From Chlamydiota bacterium (GTDB lineage Bacteria; Chlamydiota; Chlamydiia; Chlamydiales; JAJFMA01), in assembly GCA_021772415.1 (NCBI GenBank), contig JAJFMA010000016.1:1-36865 (forward strand): a stretch of DNA of 36,865 bases, given 5' to 3'. Each line of letters begins with the position of its first letter. Positions within the stretch are counted from its first letter, which is position 1. The position numbers and the translations under genes are program-made. A model generated the notes under the pieces. The model saw only the letters and a list, made by a program, of their open reading frames with translations, was not told where the DNA came from and ran no database searches. This document shows, piece by piece, positions 25,924-36,408 of this stretch.

Positions 25924-26665
25924 CAGCACCTCGCATCCTCTTGTCAAGCACATGGTCAAGCTACGAGAAAGCAGTCGTTATAGGCGTATGAACCACAGCG
26001 TCCTCGTTTACGGTGTGAAAATGGTTCGGGAGCTCGTCGAAGAAGGGGCAAGCCTACGCGTCGTCATCACATCGGACGAAGCTCTCATCGATCCCAATGT
26101 CAAAGCCGCCGAGATCCTAGTGGGTAACAGCGAGATCCTCGAAAAAATCACCGGCGCCCAAACTCCGGAAGGGGTCGCCGCCGAAGTCGACATGCCTCCA
26201 TGGTCCGACCTTGCTACAGCAAATAAGATACTGGTACTCGACCGTGTCTCAGACCCTGGCAACATTGGGACGCTTATCCGCACAGCCCAAGCACTGGGAT
26301 GGGACGGCGTCTATCTCGTCGAAGGCTGTTGCGATCCCTACAACGACAAAGCCCTTCGAGGGGCTATGGGAGCTACATTCAAGATGGCCCTAGCTGAAGG
26401 TCCCTGGGAGCGAGTGGAGCGCTGGGCCTCTCAACGGGGATGGATGCCATATGCTGCCGACGTGGAGGGCCTTTCCATTTCGACAGCGGCCCAAGAGTCA
26501 CGCATCATGCTTGTCCTAGGAAGCGAAGCGCACGGCATCAGTGATGCTGCTAAACAGGCATGTACACTCATCACCATACCTATGGGAGGGAACATGGAAT
26601 CTCTCAATGTGTCTGTTGCGGGAGGAATTATTATGTACATGCTACAACAAGATTCATTGGTATGA
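25910..26665 (+). CDS. TrmH/SpoU-family RNA 2'-O-ribose methyltransferase
   Basis: 251 aa. A short N-terminal RNA-binding part resembles the substrate-binding domain of SpoU enzymes (LRESSRYRR, VYGVKMVREL). The SPOUT knot has all three motifs: LDRVSDPGNIGTLIRTA, VLGSEAHGIS and IPMGGNMESLNVSVAGGI. It uses S-adenosylmethionine to methylate a ribose in rRNA or tRNA; the site cannot be read from sequence. The start is probably TTG 25910, which has GGAGG 5 nt upstream and overlaps the preceding gene by 14 bp. GTG 25898 is the alternative. The stop overlaps the rsgA start (ATGA). Confidence 0.92.
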   Translation: MRTISSTSHPLVKHMVKLRESSRYRRMNHSVLVYGVKMVRELVEEGASLRVVITSDEALIDPNVKAAEILVGNSEILEKITGAQTPEGVAAEVDMPPWSDLATANKILVLDRVSDPGNIGTLIRTAQALGWDGVYLVEGCCDPYNDKALRGAMGATFKMALAEGPWERVERWASQRGWMPYAADVEGLSISTAAQESRIMLVLGSEAHGISDAAKQACTLITIPMGGNMESLNVSVAGGIIMYMLQQDSLV

Positions 26666-27807
26666 CGGAAGACAAATCAAAAGATGACGCACGTAACCCC
26701 AAGCGCTGGGTGGGATGTTCTATTGAAGAAGAGTATCTCGGATCCACGCGCAAAGAAGAGCGCCAGGAGCGCAAGCGCGTCTCTGCTAAGGACCGCTCCA
26801 AATACAAGAAAACAGACCAAGACAAGCGCGTCAGGATTTTCGATCCCACGGCTTTGGAAGAGCAAGGCCTTATACGTGGACGCGTCACAGGAATAATTTC
26901 GCAGGGCATCATCGTCCACGTCGACAAACGCAGACTGGTCTGTGAACTGCGTGGCGTCCTAAAGAAAGAGAAGACACATCTCAAAAATCTTGTTGCTGTA
27001 GGAGACTTCGTCTGGTTCGAAGAGCGTGAAGACAACGAAGGTGTCATCGTCGAAGTGGAGCCACGCAAGACCCTACTTTCACGTGCTGATAACCTCTCTA
27101 GACGCAAAGAACAGCTGATTGCCACCAACATCGACCAGGTATTAATTACTGTGTCTGTGGTCAACCCCACCCTGAAGCCGGCCTTAATCGATCGCTATAT
27201 CATCGCCACAAAAAAGGGAGGCATGGACCCTGTTGTTGTCATCAACAAGGTTGACCTCTTGGAGAGTGATGAAGCGACCGATGAAGACCGTGAACAACTC
27301 AAAGCCGTCATAGAGGCGTACGCGCAAGCAGAGATCCCCCTAATATGTGTCAGCGCCAACACAGATGAAGGCTTAGACGCTCTCAAAAAGCAAATGGGCG
27401 ACCACTCGTCGGTGTTCTCAGGGCAGTCGGGGGTAGGTAAAACATCGCTCATCAACGCAGTCACAGGCCTTGACCTGCGCGTTCGTGAAACCGTTGCCAA
27501 AACGCGTAAAGGTGCCCACACCACTACTTCAGCGCAATTGGTGCGTTTAGAGTCCGGAGGCTGGTGCGTCGACACACCTGGAATTAAAAGTTTTGGTGTC
27601 TGGGACCTCGAAGCCGATGAAATCGAGGGCTACTTTTCAGAGATTCACGAAGTGGGGCAAGGGTGTAAGTTTTCGAACTGTACCCACACCCACGAAAGCC
27701 CATGCGCTGTCACCGACGCTGTAGAGGCGGGGACTATCTCACAACTGCGTTACGACTCCTACCAGAGCCTCATCGAAAGTGTTAGAGCCCAGCACCATCG
27801 TAGATAA
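26662..27807 (+). CDS. rsgA: Small-subunit ribosome biogenesis GTPase RsgA
   Basis: 381 aa. A circularly permuted GTPase with G4 NKVDLL (195-200) before G5 (SAN), then G1 GQSGVGKT (254-261) and G3 DTPGIKSFG (about 304-312). The C-terminal zinc knuckle has CKFSNCTH ... C (C335, C340, H342, C348). An OB-fold (about 70-135) precedes it. The N-terminal 60 residues are a highly charged extension before the OB-fold, longer than in many RsgA proteins. The protein helps mature the 30S subunit. The ATG overlaps the stop of the methyltransferase gene by ATGA, so translation is coupled. Confidence 0.95.
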   Translation: MTEDKSKDDARNPKRWVGCSIEEEYLGSTRKEERQERKRVSAKDRSKYKKTDQDKRVRIFDPTALEEQGLIRGRVTGIISQGIIVHVDKRRLVCELRGVLKKEKTHLKNLVAVGDFVWFEEREDNEGVIVEVEPRKTLLSRADNLSRRKEQLIATNIDQVLITVSVVNPTLKPALIDRYIIATKKGGMDPVVVINKVDLLESDEATDEDREQLKAVIEAYAQAEIPLICVSANTDEGLDALKKQMGDHSSVFSGQSGVGKTSLINAVTGLDLRVRETVAKTRKGAHTTTSAQLVRLESGGWCVDTPGIKSFGVWDLEADEIEGYFSEIHEVGQGCKFSNCTHTHESPCAVTDAVEAGTISQLRYDSYQSLIESVRAQHHRR

Positions 27808-28310
27808 GAAAATAAAAATATCACCACAAAGCCATTTCCCATTTTACTCATGAGGCACGAAGGACTGGCCAGCAGTGCTGCCTGTTATGGTTTTTTCCTG
27901 TCTTCCTTTGCGTCTTTGAACCTTTGCGACTTTGCGTTTCAATCGCGTATGTCACGAGCCGTCTAGCATATGGCTTTCTGGGATATGCACGAAAAGAAAA
28001 GGTTCTAGTGTATATAGTGGTCCCCAATGTCTAGACCAATACCTGTATAGTCTGAGACGTAGCCCCAGCTAGACAAATCAATCACCAAAGTACTGTGAGT
28101 ACAACACATATTTCGTGTTAATGTGTCGCACTTACAGCGCTCAGAGTACTTTTTGAGCTTACCCCGGGCTACACCCGGGGCTATACAGGTTGCTGGCCTT
28201 TCAGGCCACCGGAAGATGTGCGAGTTCATGTGGAATAATGATCATTTCATCACCACTACCAATTTCTTTACAGTTTCTTCGGGCCTCGGACGGTAGCCTC
28301 AGCAAGAAAA
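27808..28310. repeat. Intergenic region with CGCAAAG repeats and tandem palindromes
   Basis: No gene is seen. At 27903-27940 the words CTTTGCG and GACTTTGCG repeat; this is the reverse of the 5502-5535 run. At 27934-27962 a 38-bp-family repeat follows. At 28162-28180 there is a palindrome CCCCGGGCTACACCCGGGG, and 14 bp further a perfect hairpin TGGCCTTTCAGGCCA (28194-28208). At 28041-28065 a broken inverse of GGGGCTATACAGG occurs (CCTGTATAG, ten extra bases, AGCCCC). The palindromes resemble REP-type elements. There is no T-tract to make either a standard terminator. Confidence 0.6.
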
Positions 28311-28859
28311 TTACTGAGCATTTTCTGCCGTCTCAGGAGCTCGGCTGAAAATCAAAATAAAGCTGGCAAACAAGCTGGCAGCTCCGCCAACCAGTACAAG
28401 CGGCCAACGTCTACCCCATTGCTCGGCCGAAACATAGGCTCCTACACCAGACAAGATGGCATATGCTACAGGCGTCACAAGCTGATCAATTACAGGCTTA
28501 AAAAGTCCAAGTATGGACTGTTCTCTATCAGCGGCAGAAAAATCCAAGCCTAAGGCCCATATTTCCGGAAATACGACTTCACCCCATAAGTATAAGGCTG
28601 CTAAAGGGATGGCGACAAAGCAAATTTCATCACTTTGTTGTCCCATCACCATGTCACGCAATCCCTGGAAGAGTAACATCACCACCGCCACCACTGTAGA
28701 AGCCGCAACTGCACGGGCATCTGGGCTGAGCATGAGCGCTGATAGCGGTTCACTTACTGCAGCATCACCGGCAAGATACGAACACGCTTGGCTTGCGACA
28801 TAGGTAAAGGCTCCGATATGTGCGATTGAGCTATATCGACCAAATACTGAATTTTCCAT
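28311..28859 (-). CDS. Small multi-span membrane protein, paralogue 1
   Basis: 182 aa. About four hydrophobic segments are visible: HIGAFTYVASQACSYLAG, VAASTVVAVVMLLF, FVAIPLAALYLWGEVV and WPLVLVGGAASLFASFILIF, with a fifth weaker stretch (VTPVAYAILSGVGAYV). It has no family I recognise. It shares with the next gene the words CSYLAGD, LMLSP.ARA.AAST, AIPL, LGLDFS, Q.VTPVA.A..SGVGA and SF.LIFS.A, so the two are tandem duplicates. The start is ATG 28859 with AAAGGGG upstream; ATG 28886 would lack one. The paralogue's leader has the same AAAGGGG. Confidence 0.75.
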   Translation of the reverse strand: MENSVFGRYSSIAHIGAFTYVASQACSYLAGDAAVSEPLSALMLSPDARAVAASTVVAVVMLLFQGLRDMVMGQQSDEICFVAIPLAALYLWGEVVFPEIWALGLDFSAADREQSILGLFKPVIDQLVTPVAYAILSGVGAYVSAEQWGRRWPLVLVGGAASLFASFILIFSRAPETAENAQ

Positions 28860-28907
28860 AAAAACCCCTTTAAAAATCGCCCACACAATGGTGGGCTAAA
28901 TCAATTA

Positions 28908-29438
28908 TTAAACACTATCTGCCATTCCGGAAGCTTTGCTGAAGATCAGCACGAAGCTACTTAGCAGACATGCGGCAGCAGCCCCTAGGCCAACAACACG
29001 ACGGCTATTCCAGCTTTTCAGTGTGACCAAAGCCCCAACACCCGAAATAACTGCTAACGCTACTGGCGTTACAAATTGCTCATATATGGGATTAAACAAT
29101 GCAGAGACTGCTTGCTTCTTCCACGCTGAGCTAAAGTCCAAGCCCAGACCAAGAACCTCGGGACCAACAAATGCTGCCCACAATCCAGTTGCAATAAGTG
29201 GAATCGCTACTAAATGCACTCCATTATAGATCAAGCCTTTGTTCAACAGGCCGTAGGCTCCTTGAACGAGCGAAATTGCTCCTGCCGCTGCAGTAGATGC
29301 CGCCATAGCGCGGGCATTTGGGCTAAGCATCAGCTTAGCAGCCTCTTCCGTGAGCTTAGTATCTCCAGCGAGATAAGAACATGTGTAGCTTGCGCCATAA
29401 ACAAACAGTGATGTTGTAAGAACGTCTTTAAGACTCAT
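28908..29438 (-). CDS. Small multi-span membrane protein, paralogue 2
   Basis: 176 aa. It has the same hydrophobic layout as the downstream copy, with the shared core LMLSPNARAMAASTAAAG, AIPLIATGLWAAFVGPE, LGLDFSSAWKKQ and VALAVISGVGALV. It lies 48 bp upstream of paralogue 1 and probably shares its transcript. The start ATG has AAAGGGG 6 nt upstream. The gene is divergent from enolase. The function is unknown. Localisation in the cell or host-derived membrane is possible but not shown. Confidence 0.75.
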   Translation of the reverse strand: MSLKDVLTTSLFVYGASYTCSYLAGDTKLTEEAAKLMLSPNARAMAASTAAAGAISLVQGAYGLLNKGLIYNGVHLVAIPLIATGLWAAFVGPEVLGLGLDFSSAWKKQAVSALFNPIYEQFVTPVALAVISGVGALVTLKSWNSRRVVGLGAAAACLLSSFVLIFSKASGMADSV

Positions 29439-29533
29439 TTTATTCCCCTTTAATTAAAACTGCTTTGTTTTGATAGGTCATAGATATTATCACACCAAAC
29501 GCATTTACGTCTCATTAATTAAGTAAAACGCAG

Positions 29534-31552
<2,019 letters not shown>

Positions 31553-31699
31553 ACACGCACCACGCTAAATTCTTTTAAAATAAACAATTAATTAAAAAAT
31601 CTGTTATAATAAGTAGTGTTAATTTAGTTAATTAAGTGTATGTGGAATATATTTATATAACTAACTTAACCTAAGTTACAACCGACTCGAGGCTTAAAT
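31553..31699 (+). promoter_or_regulatory. AT-rich leader of the small gene at 31700
   Basis: This AT-rich stretch follows E3 directly, just as the BTB/LRR-like gene leader follows E1. It contains TTATAATAAG (a good -10 match, about 31606-31615) and TTAATTAAGT at 31628-31637. No clear -35 is seen. GAGG about 8 nt before the ATG may be the ribosome binding site. Confidence 0.45.
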
Positions 31700-32116
31700 A
31701 TGACGAAACAGATATTGACTGTAGCTCTCTTTGGAGAGGCAGAGCGTGGCGACTTTCACACTGCCTATTTTGTACGCGACCTTCCCGAGCTTGCCGACAG
31801 GCTTGGCGACCCTCCCCCGTATAGCCGGGGTATCCTGATGGGCATCCAAGCCCTTCTGTACCAATGTAACCTGATATTCTTTCGTGTACGTGAAGAAGGC
31901 TTTAGCCAAGACGACTACTACAATGGACTTGAGCTTCTTAAGGAGAATGCTATTGTCTCCGACCTTACAGCTCTAGGCGTTCCAGGCGTTGGAGACCGTC
32001 AGCTGCTGCGGGCAAGCTCGGACATCTGTGCTGTATACGACAGCATCTTGCTCACCAGCGAGGAGGATCTTTACGACTACCTCACCGCTGGCGAGTCTTA
32101 CGATCAAGCGGCCTAG
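31700..32116 (+). CDS. Unknown small soluble protein
   Basis: 138 aa, with no family I recognise. It is acidic and soluble, without signal peptide or membrane segment. The start MTKQILTVALFGEAERGDF resembles a first beta strand and loop of an alpha/beta fold. A Pro-rich turn (DPPPYSRGI) and an acidic C-terminus (TSEEDLYDYLTAGESYD) are visible. It is complete and ends 3 bp before the converging peroxiredoxin gene. It has its own AT-rich leader. Composition looks like normal coding sequence, so I regard it as real. Confidence 0.7.
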   Translation: MTKQILTVALFGEAERGDFHTAYFVRDLPELADRLGDPPPYSRGILMGIQALLYQCNLIFFRVREEGFSQDDYYNGLELLKENAIVSDLTALGVPGVGDRQLLRASSDICAVYDSILLTSEEDLYDYLTAGESYDQAA

Positions 32117-32119
32117 CGC

Positions 32120-32713
32120 TTAGGTCTCAGAAATCGCAAAGTACTGTCTAAGACCTTCGGTATTCGCTTTCATACTCTTGCGCCCCTGCTTCCAGTTCGC
32201 TGGGCAGACTTCTCCGTGCTGCTCAAAGAAGTTGAGGGCATCGACGGTACGTAAAGCTTCGTCAACGCTACGCCCTAAAGGCAAGTCGTTGATGAGTTGG
32301 TGACGTACAACGCCATTTTTATCAATCAAGAAGAGCCCGCGGTAGGCGATACCTTCTCCGGGAACAAGGACGCCGTAGGCTTCCGAGATTGTTTTGTTGA
32401 TGTCGGAAACAAGAGGATATTCAACCCCTTGGATACCGCCTTCCTGCTTGGAAGTATTCAGCCATGCGTAGTGGGAGTAGCAGCTATCTACGGAGCAGCC
32501 GATCACTACAGTGTTACGCTTGGCGAACTCTTCAGCGTTGTCCTGGAAAGCATGCAGCTCTGTAGGGCAGACGAAGGTGAAATCGAGAGGATAGAAGAAA
32601 AATAGTACGTTCTGTCCGCGGTAGCTCTTGAGAGAGAAGTTCTCGACAATTCTTCCATCTGCGACAGCTTTCGCTTCGAAATCGGGTGCCTGGCGGCCGA
32701 CGAGTGTTGCCAT
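32120..32713 (-). CDS. ahpC: Typical 2-Cys peroxiredoxin (AhpC/Prx)
   Basis: 197 aa. It reduces hydrogen peroxide and organic peroxides in the cytoplasm. The peroxidatic cysteine is C49 in DFTFVCPTE and the resolving cysteine is C170 in GEVCPANW. The C-terminus has the YF helix typical of redox-sensitive forms (RQYF). I chose ATG 32713 (MATLVGRQAPDF) because AGGAG lies about 9 nt upstream and the family starts here; an ATG at 32731 adds six unlikely residues. No ahpF or thioredoxin gene lies nearby. It matters for survival against the host oxidative burst by family role. Confidence 0.95.
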   Translation of the reverse strand: MATLVGRQAPDFEAKAVADGRIVENFSLKSYRGQNVLFFFYPLDFTFVCPTELHAFQDNAEEFAKRNTVVIGCSVDSCYSHYAWLNTSKQEGGIQGVEYPLVSDINKTISEAYGVLVPGEGIAYRGLFLIDKNGVVRHQLINDLPLGRSVDEALRTVDALNFFEQHGEVCPANWKQGRKSMKANTEGLRQYFAISET

Positions 32714-32813
32714 AAGGGGGCTCCTGTACATTGATTGTTAAAGCTTTGAGCTTTAGATCTGTGTTGACAACGAGGATAACGTTTTATCGACGCGATGTCA
32801 ATCGGATGCCCTC

Positions 32814-33452
32814 TTACATCCCGCCGAAGATTAGCCGTGCGCGCGGCAGCCAGCTCTCGTCGCCGATGGTCGTGCTGGGACCATGACCGGGATAGACACG
32901 TGTTTGGGGCGGGAGCTTTGCCAGTTTATCGAGCGATGGCCACATTGCGGTGCTGTCTGCTGTGGGAAGCGAAAGGTTGCCAATACTCCCCTGAAAGAGG
33001 GTATCTCCGCAAATAAGCGTCTTTTGGGAGGCCTCATAAAAGCAGATCCCTCCAGGCGAGTGCCCTGGGGTATGGATCACCTCGAAGCGCAAGTTCCCCA
33101 GTTCGACGACATCGCCTTCGGCCAAGAAATGGTCGGGCTCCACCGCTTCGATGGGAAAAAACATCGGCAAGCCATCGGCGCCAGGCTTACGTACATTAGC
33201 CGCATCCGCTTCATGCACATATACTGGGACACCGTACTCTTTCTTTATTGCTGCCACATCGCCGGTGTGATCCCAGTGCGAATGTGTGAGCAGAAGCTTT
33301 TCTAGGCGCAGGGCGTGTTTAGTGATGCAATCGGACAAAGTGGCAAGACTCGACGGCGGCGCATCAATGATCGCAGCAGCTTGCGTCTCTGTACACGCCA
33401 CAACATAGGCATTAGTAGAAATGGGACCACAAGAAAAACTTTCAATAAACAT
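32814..33452 (-). CDS. Metallo-beta-lactamase-fold hydrolase (glyoxalase II-like)
   Basis: 212 aa. The metal site is complete: THSHWDHTGD (H57, H59, D61, H62), the HTPGHSPGG His, the bridging Asp in CGDTLF, and YPGHGP near the C-terminus. The closest style is the YcbL/glyoxalase II-type thioesterases of about 210 residues. The substrate cannot be fixed from sequence. The start ATG follows AAGGGGTCTCCCC. The adjacent tRNA gene is 23 bp upstream on the same strand. Confidence 0.9.
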   Translation of the reverse strand: MFIESFSCGPISTNAYVVACTETQAAAIIDAPPSSLATLSDCITKHALRLEKLLLTHSHWDHTGDVAAIKKEYGVPVYVHEADAANVRKPGADGLPMFFPIEAVEPDHFLAEGDVVELGNLRFEVIHTPGHSPGGICFYEASQKTLICGDTLFQGSIGNLSLPTADSTAMWPSLDKLAKLPPQTRVYPGHGPSTTIGDESWLPRARLIFGGM

Positions 33453-33475
33453 TGGGGAGACCCCTTGAAATAACT

Positions 33476-33549
33476 TGCACCGGAGAGGATTCGAACCTCT
33501 AACCGCCCGGTTCGTAGCCGGGTACTCTATCCAATTGAGCTACCGGTGC
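33476..33549 (-). tRNA. tRNA-Arg (anticodon ACG)
   Basis: On the minus strand the 7-bp acceptor arms GCACCGG and CCGGTGC pair fully, with discriminator A. The D-arm contains AGCTCAATTGGATAGAG. The anticodon stem-loop is CCCGG-CTACGAA-CCGGG, giving ACG at 34-36 (read as ICG, decoding CGU/CGC/CGA). The T-arm has GGTTCGAATCC. The 3' CCA is not encoded. Length is 74 nt. Confidence 0.95.
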
Positions 33550-33594
33550 ATTGGTGGCTATACTATGCCCTAAATCCTAGATTATTCTCAAGGC

Positions 33595-34734
33595 CTATAG
33601 GTTCCAGTCGATTCCAATTTCCTGATCCGTAGCTAAGTGCGAATAGAACGAAGGCTTATCCACAACGACAGTGCAACCCGCACCGCTGCAGTAATCACTC
33701 ATCACATTTACCTGCCGCTCGAGCCACCCACCCTCACCAAACAGATTTAGACACGATTCGTCGTGGTATTTTCCGTGTATGCCTAAATTAGTGGAGAGGG
33801 CGTGTGCATCAGACGTGGCCTCCATAGGTGGATACAATCCACCAGAATATGTAGCAGAGCAGGAAGTTTCCCCCGTAGGGTATGGATCGATGGGGTAGGT
33901 CGTCTTCATCCATGATTTATCGACGGTCAGAGCTTCCCATGTCTTGGCACAGACGTCCCCATTCACCGTATGTGTAGTGCTGCCACTGTGATCTACGATA
34001 TGAGCACTCTGTCTAGCGCACTGTTCCGAGGTGCTTAAATGAATGGATTTCAGTGAACCTCTGAGTTCGCTCTCTAGATCCGTCTTAACGAGATAACCAA
34101 ACCAGTCGGTATAGAAGTGATCAAAAGCGTCCAAGAGCTTGGATCCTGGCACTTTGGGGATCAAGCCTAAATGATTTTTTAGACGGCCCCACATACCACT
34201 ATCTTGGCCAACAACAGCTACCAGAAAGACGCAATACGCCCCCATAATCCCAGCCGAAAGGGCAAGCCTCGTCCAGGCCACCTTCTTCTTGGGTACTTTT
34301 ACAGCCGCCTCTTTAGCAGCTTTCGCCATCGTCGCCTTATATTCTTTCACCACCCGGCGTGCGATACCGGGATCCACCATCCCCTCTACGGTATTTTGAG
34401 CGCTGCCGAAACTCTGACTCGCTGCGCTCTGTATGCTATCGAATGCGGACTGATACGTAAGGTCGGTAACAAGATGCTCGCGCCACGTTTTGGGTAGTAA
34501 AGGCCCCAATACCTGCGCAGAATGTGCGACACCAACGCGGCACAGAGTATAAAGCGCCCCTACAGACAAGCGCAGTGAATACAGCTGCTCAAAGGCCGCT
34601 GCCGACAAGAAATAAGTTCGCGACAAAACTTCATTTCGAAACACGCCTTGACCTGTTGCGATGCAAGTTTCGGCACGGGCATAGAGAGAACCACTCCATA
34701 TAGTAGTGATCGGATCCGCGGTCTTAGTGAACAT
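33595..34734 (-). CDS. Unknown membrane protein with Cys-rich C-terminal half, paralogue 1
   Basis: 379 aa. The N-terminal part is helical and moderately hydrophobic (AAAFEQLYSLRLSVGALYTL, about 46-65), then comes a conserved W.(D/E).(M/L)VTD.TY segment. A clear membrane helix follows a Lys/Ala-rich stretch (LALSAGIMGAYCVFLVAVVG, about 157-176). The C-terminal 200 residues contain many Cys, Ser and Thr, with the shared blocks C.NLF..GG and D.C...GC and an end IDWN. This half may be extracytoplasmic and disulphide-bonded. No family is recognised. It shares the layout of the upstream gene, 19 bp away. GAGG precedes the start. Confidence 0.75.
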   Translation of the reverse strand: MFTKTADPITTIWSGSLYARAETCIATGQGVFRNEVLSRTYFLSAAAFEQLYSLRLSVGALYTLCRVGVAHSAQVLGPLLPKTWREHLVTDLTYQSAFDSIQSAASQSFGSAQNTVEGMVDPGIARRVVKEYKATMAKAAKEAAVKVPKKKVAWTRLALSAGIMGAYCVFLVAVVGQDSGMWGRLKNHLGLIPKVPGSKLLDAFDHFYTDWFGYLVKTDLESELRGSLKSIHLSTSEQCARQSAHIVDHSGSTTHTVNGDVCAKTWEALTVDKSWMKTTYPIDPYPTGETSCSATYSGGLYPPMEATSDAHALSTNLGIHGKYHDESCLNLFGEGGWLERQVNVMSDYCSGAGCTVVVDKPSFYSHLATDQEIGIDWNL

Positions 34735-34753
34735 AGCTACTTCCTCACCTCTG

Positions 34754-35857
34754 CTACCTGTTCCAATCGATCATGATTGGTTTTTCAACGATTCCACCAC
34801 TTGCTCCCCAACTGTCATGCCCTAGGTTATTCTTCTCATCGACACGGCACCCGCTGTCTTGGCAATCTTGCTTCCACGCGCTCACGATAGTGTCGAACAC
34901 TCCACCCTGCCTAAACAGGTTCTGGCAAAAGCCCTTGCTTGCAACTTGTGAGGAACTCGAAGAAGCGTCGTGAGTCAAAGTACACCCTTCTATCTCGTTA
35001 TACGCGGCATACACATCGGCAAACTTTGTGACACTCTGGTACTTACTGAATGGGGTAATGGTTAGCCCTTTCCAAAATATTGTTGACTGAGTGGCGGAAA
35101 GCTCATCTAGAACGTTATGGCCACGCAACTTCTGTGCGCGTGCTTCAGTCGTCATGCTTTCCGTTTCAAGACTTACACTTGCTCCAAAAGGCACATCAGC
35201 GCGCCGCACACCAAAAGCCTCTTTTACAGCAGAGCCGGTGATCGTTGCTTTGTCGGAGAAGATGTCGTCATAAATATTCGAAAAGCGGTAAGGAATCAAT
35301 GCGAACACCTCCCTTCCAACGGCTCTCAATAAGCGGAAGTCATCCTGACGATCCAAGCACCATAGAGTCCCCCCAATAACCGAAGATACAAGCACTGCAA
35401 ATAGTGTCCTCGATGCCACAGTCGGGGTCTTATCAATTGCCTTGGAATTGACATTCACACCAAAAAGGCTACAGGCCTTGCGTACTGATGCGGGGTCTAT
35501 CAGCCCTTCGGCGGAAGCCATCGCCGTTCCCAAAGTGATGCCTGCGGCCCTTTGGGTGTAGGTCAATGTCTCAGCATAAGTGAAGTCTGTCACCATGCGA
35601 TCGCGCCACTTAACAGGAACAACAGGAGACAAAACATTTGCAGTATGTGCAAGAGTAACGCGTCCCGCAGCGTAGAGTGCTGCAAACGCCAAACCTAGGG
35701 CTTCAAGCTGTCCCACAGCAGCGGCAGTGCACAGATACATTCGAGAAGTGAGCTCTTGATGCACGAAGCCGGCGTCTTTATCGACACAGGCCTGCGCGCG
35801 AGTATACAATAAGTTGCTTAAAGCTCCGCCATCTAGGCTCGCTGTAGCTTTAGACAT
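34754..35857 (-). CDS. Unknown membrane protein with Cys-rich C-terminal half, paralogue 2
   Basis: 367 aa. It is a paralogue of the following gene. Shared words are LY.RA..C, (E)(V/L)(L/T)SR.Y...AA, ALY...RV..AH.A.VL.P, MVTDFTYAETL, (A)EG(L/M)(I/V)DP, C.NLF..GG, and a final IDWN. The membrane helix is about LFAVLVSSVIGGTLW. The middle region differs from its paralogue, so the pair has diverged well. The start is ATG 35857 with GGAGGAG upstream, a strong ribosome binding site. A role at the bacterial envelope or inclusion membrane is a guess. Confidence 0.75.
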   Translation of the reverse strand: MSKATASLDGGALSNLLYTRAQACVDKDAGFVHQELTSRMYLCTAAAVGQLEALGLAFAALYAAGRVTLAHTANVLSPVVPVKWRDRMVTDFTYAETLTYTQRAAGITLGTAMASAEGLIDPASVRKACSLFGVNVNSKAIDKTPTVASRTLFAVLVSSVIGGTLWCLDRQDDFRLLRAVGREVFALIPYRFSNIYDDIFSDKATITGSAVKEAFGVRRADVPFGASVSLETESMTTEARAQKLRGHNVLDELSATQSTIFWKGLTITPFSKYQSVTKFADVYAAYNEIEGCTLTHDASSSSSQVASKGFCQNLFRQGGVFDTIVSAWKQDCQDSGCRVDEKNNLGHDSWGASGGIVEKPIMIDWNR

Positions 35858-35956
35858 GAGTTCTCTCCTCCCCAGGATATGAGGGACAAGAGCATAACAC
35901 GGAGGACATTAGAGCTCAATTGGCTATCATTTTTTTACGTCACACACCCTACCAAC

Positions 35957-36397
35957 GACAGGTGTGTTCGTGCATTGGGCCTATGTAACGATCAACAAAA
36001 TTTAACGCCGACCGCGCCGACCACCGCCGACAGGCTCTTTTGGCATGGGGTGAGTATAGGTGACGGGTTAAACACGTCATGATTCGTCCTTCAGCGCTAT
36101 TACGGAGAGTGTATTCCCTCTATTCGTGGCGCTGATAGCTGCGGGAGCGAGAACACGCTCCATATCTCCCGTGCAGCGGGAGGTATGGGGCCTGTTCTCG
36201 CTGGCTGCCTGCACATAGCGCGAACCTGAATACACTACGCCCTGACTCACCTGTCTGCGTTTTGTCTGCGTCCTGTCTGCGTGGTCTGCGTCTAAAAGGA
36301 ACCCGTCACCTGCCCTCACCCCACACCAAACATACCTGTCGGCGGTGGTCGGCGCGGTCGGCGTTTCTTACTGTCGATCGTTACAACGACCCATGGC
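35957..36397. repeat. Repeat element E4 (subfamily B)
   Basis: The left arm unit is shortened (ACAGGTGTGTTCGTGCATTGGG, then GCCGAC runs). The core begins CACGTCATGATTCGTCC and carries hairpins at 36092-36134 and 36146-36202 (AGCGAGAAC ... GTTCTCGCT, inner CATATCTCCCG/CGGGAGGTATG). The inverted right arm ends near 36397, beside the helicase stop codon. E3 and E4 have the same orientation and bracket 31.6-35.9 kb. No gene is seen; from 35858 to 35956 there is only AT-mixed spacer. Confidence 0.85.
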
Positions 36398-36408
36398 CCA
36401 CTAAACCG

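Noticed and set aside
26631-27170. 179-codon minus-strand frame opposite rsgA
   Set aside because: It is the antisense shadow of a highly conserved gene, with Arg/Ser-rich composition typical of reverse-strand frames.
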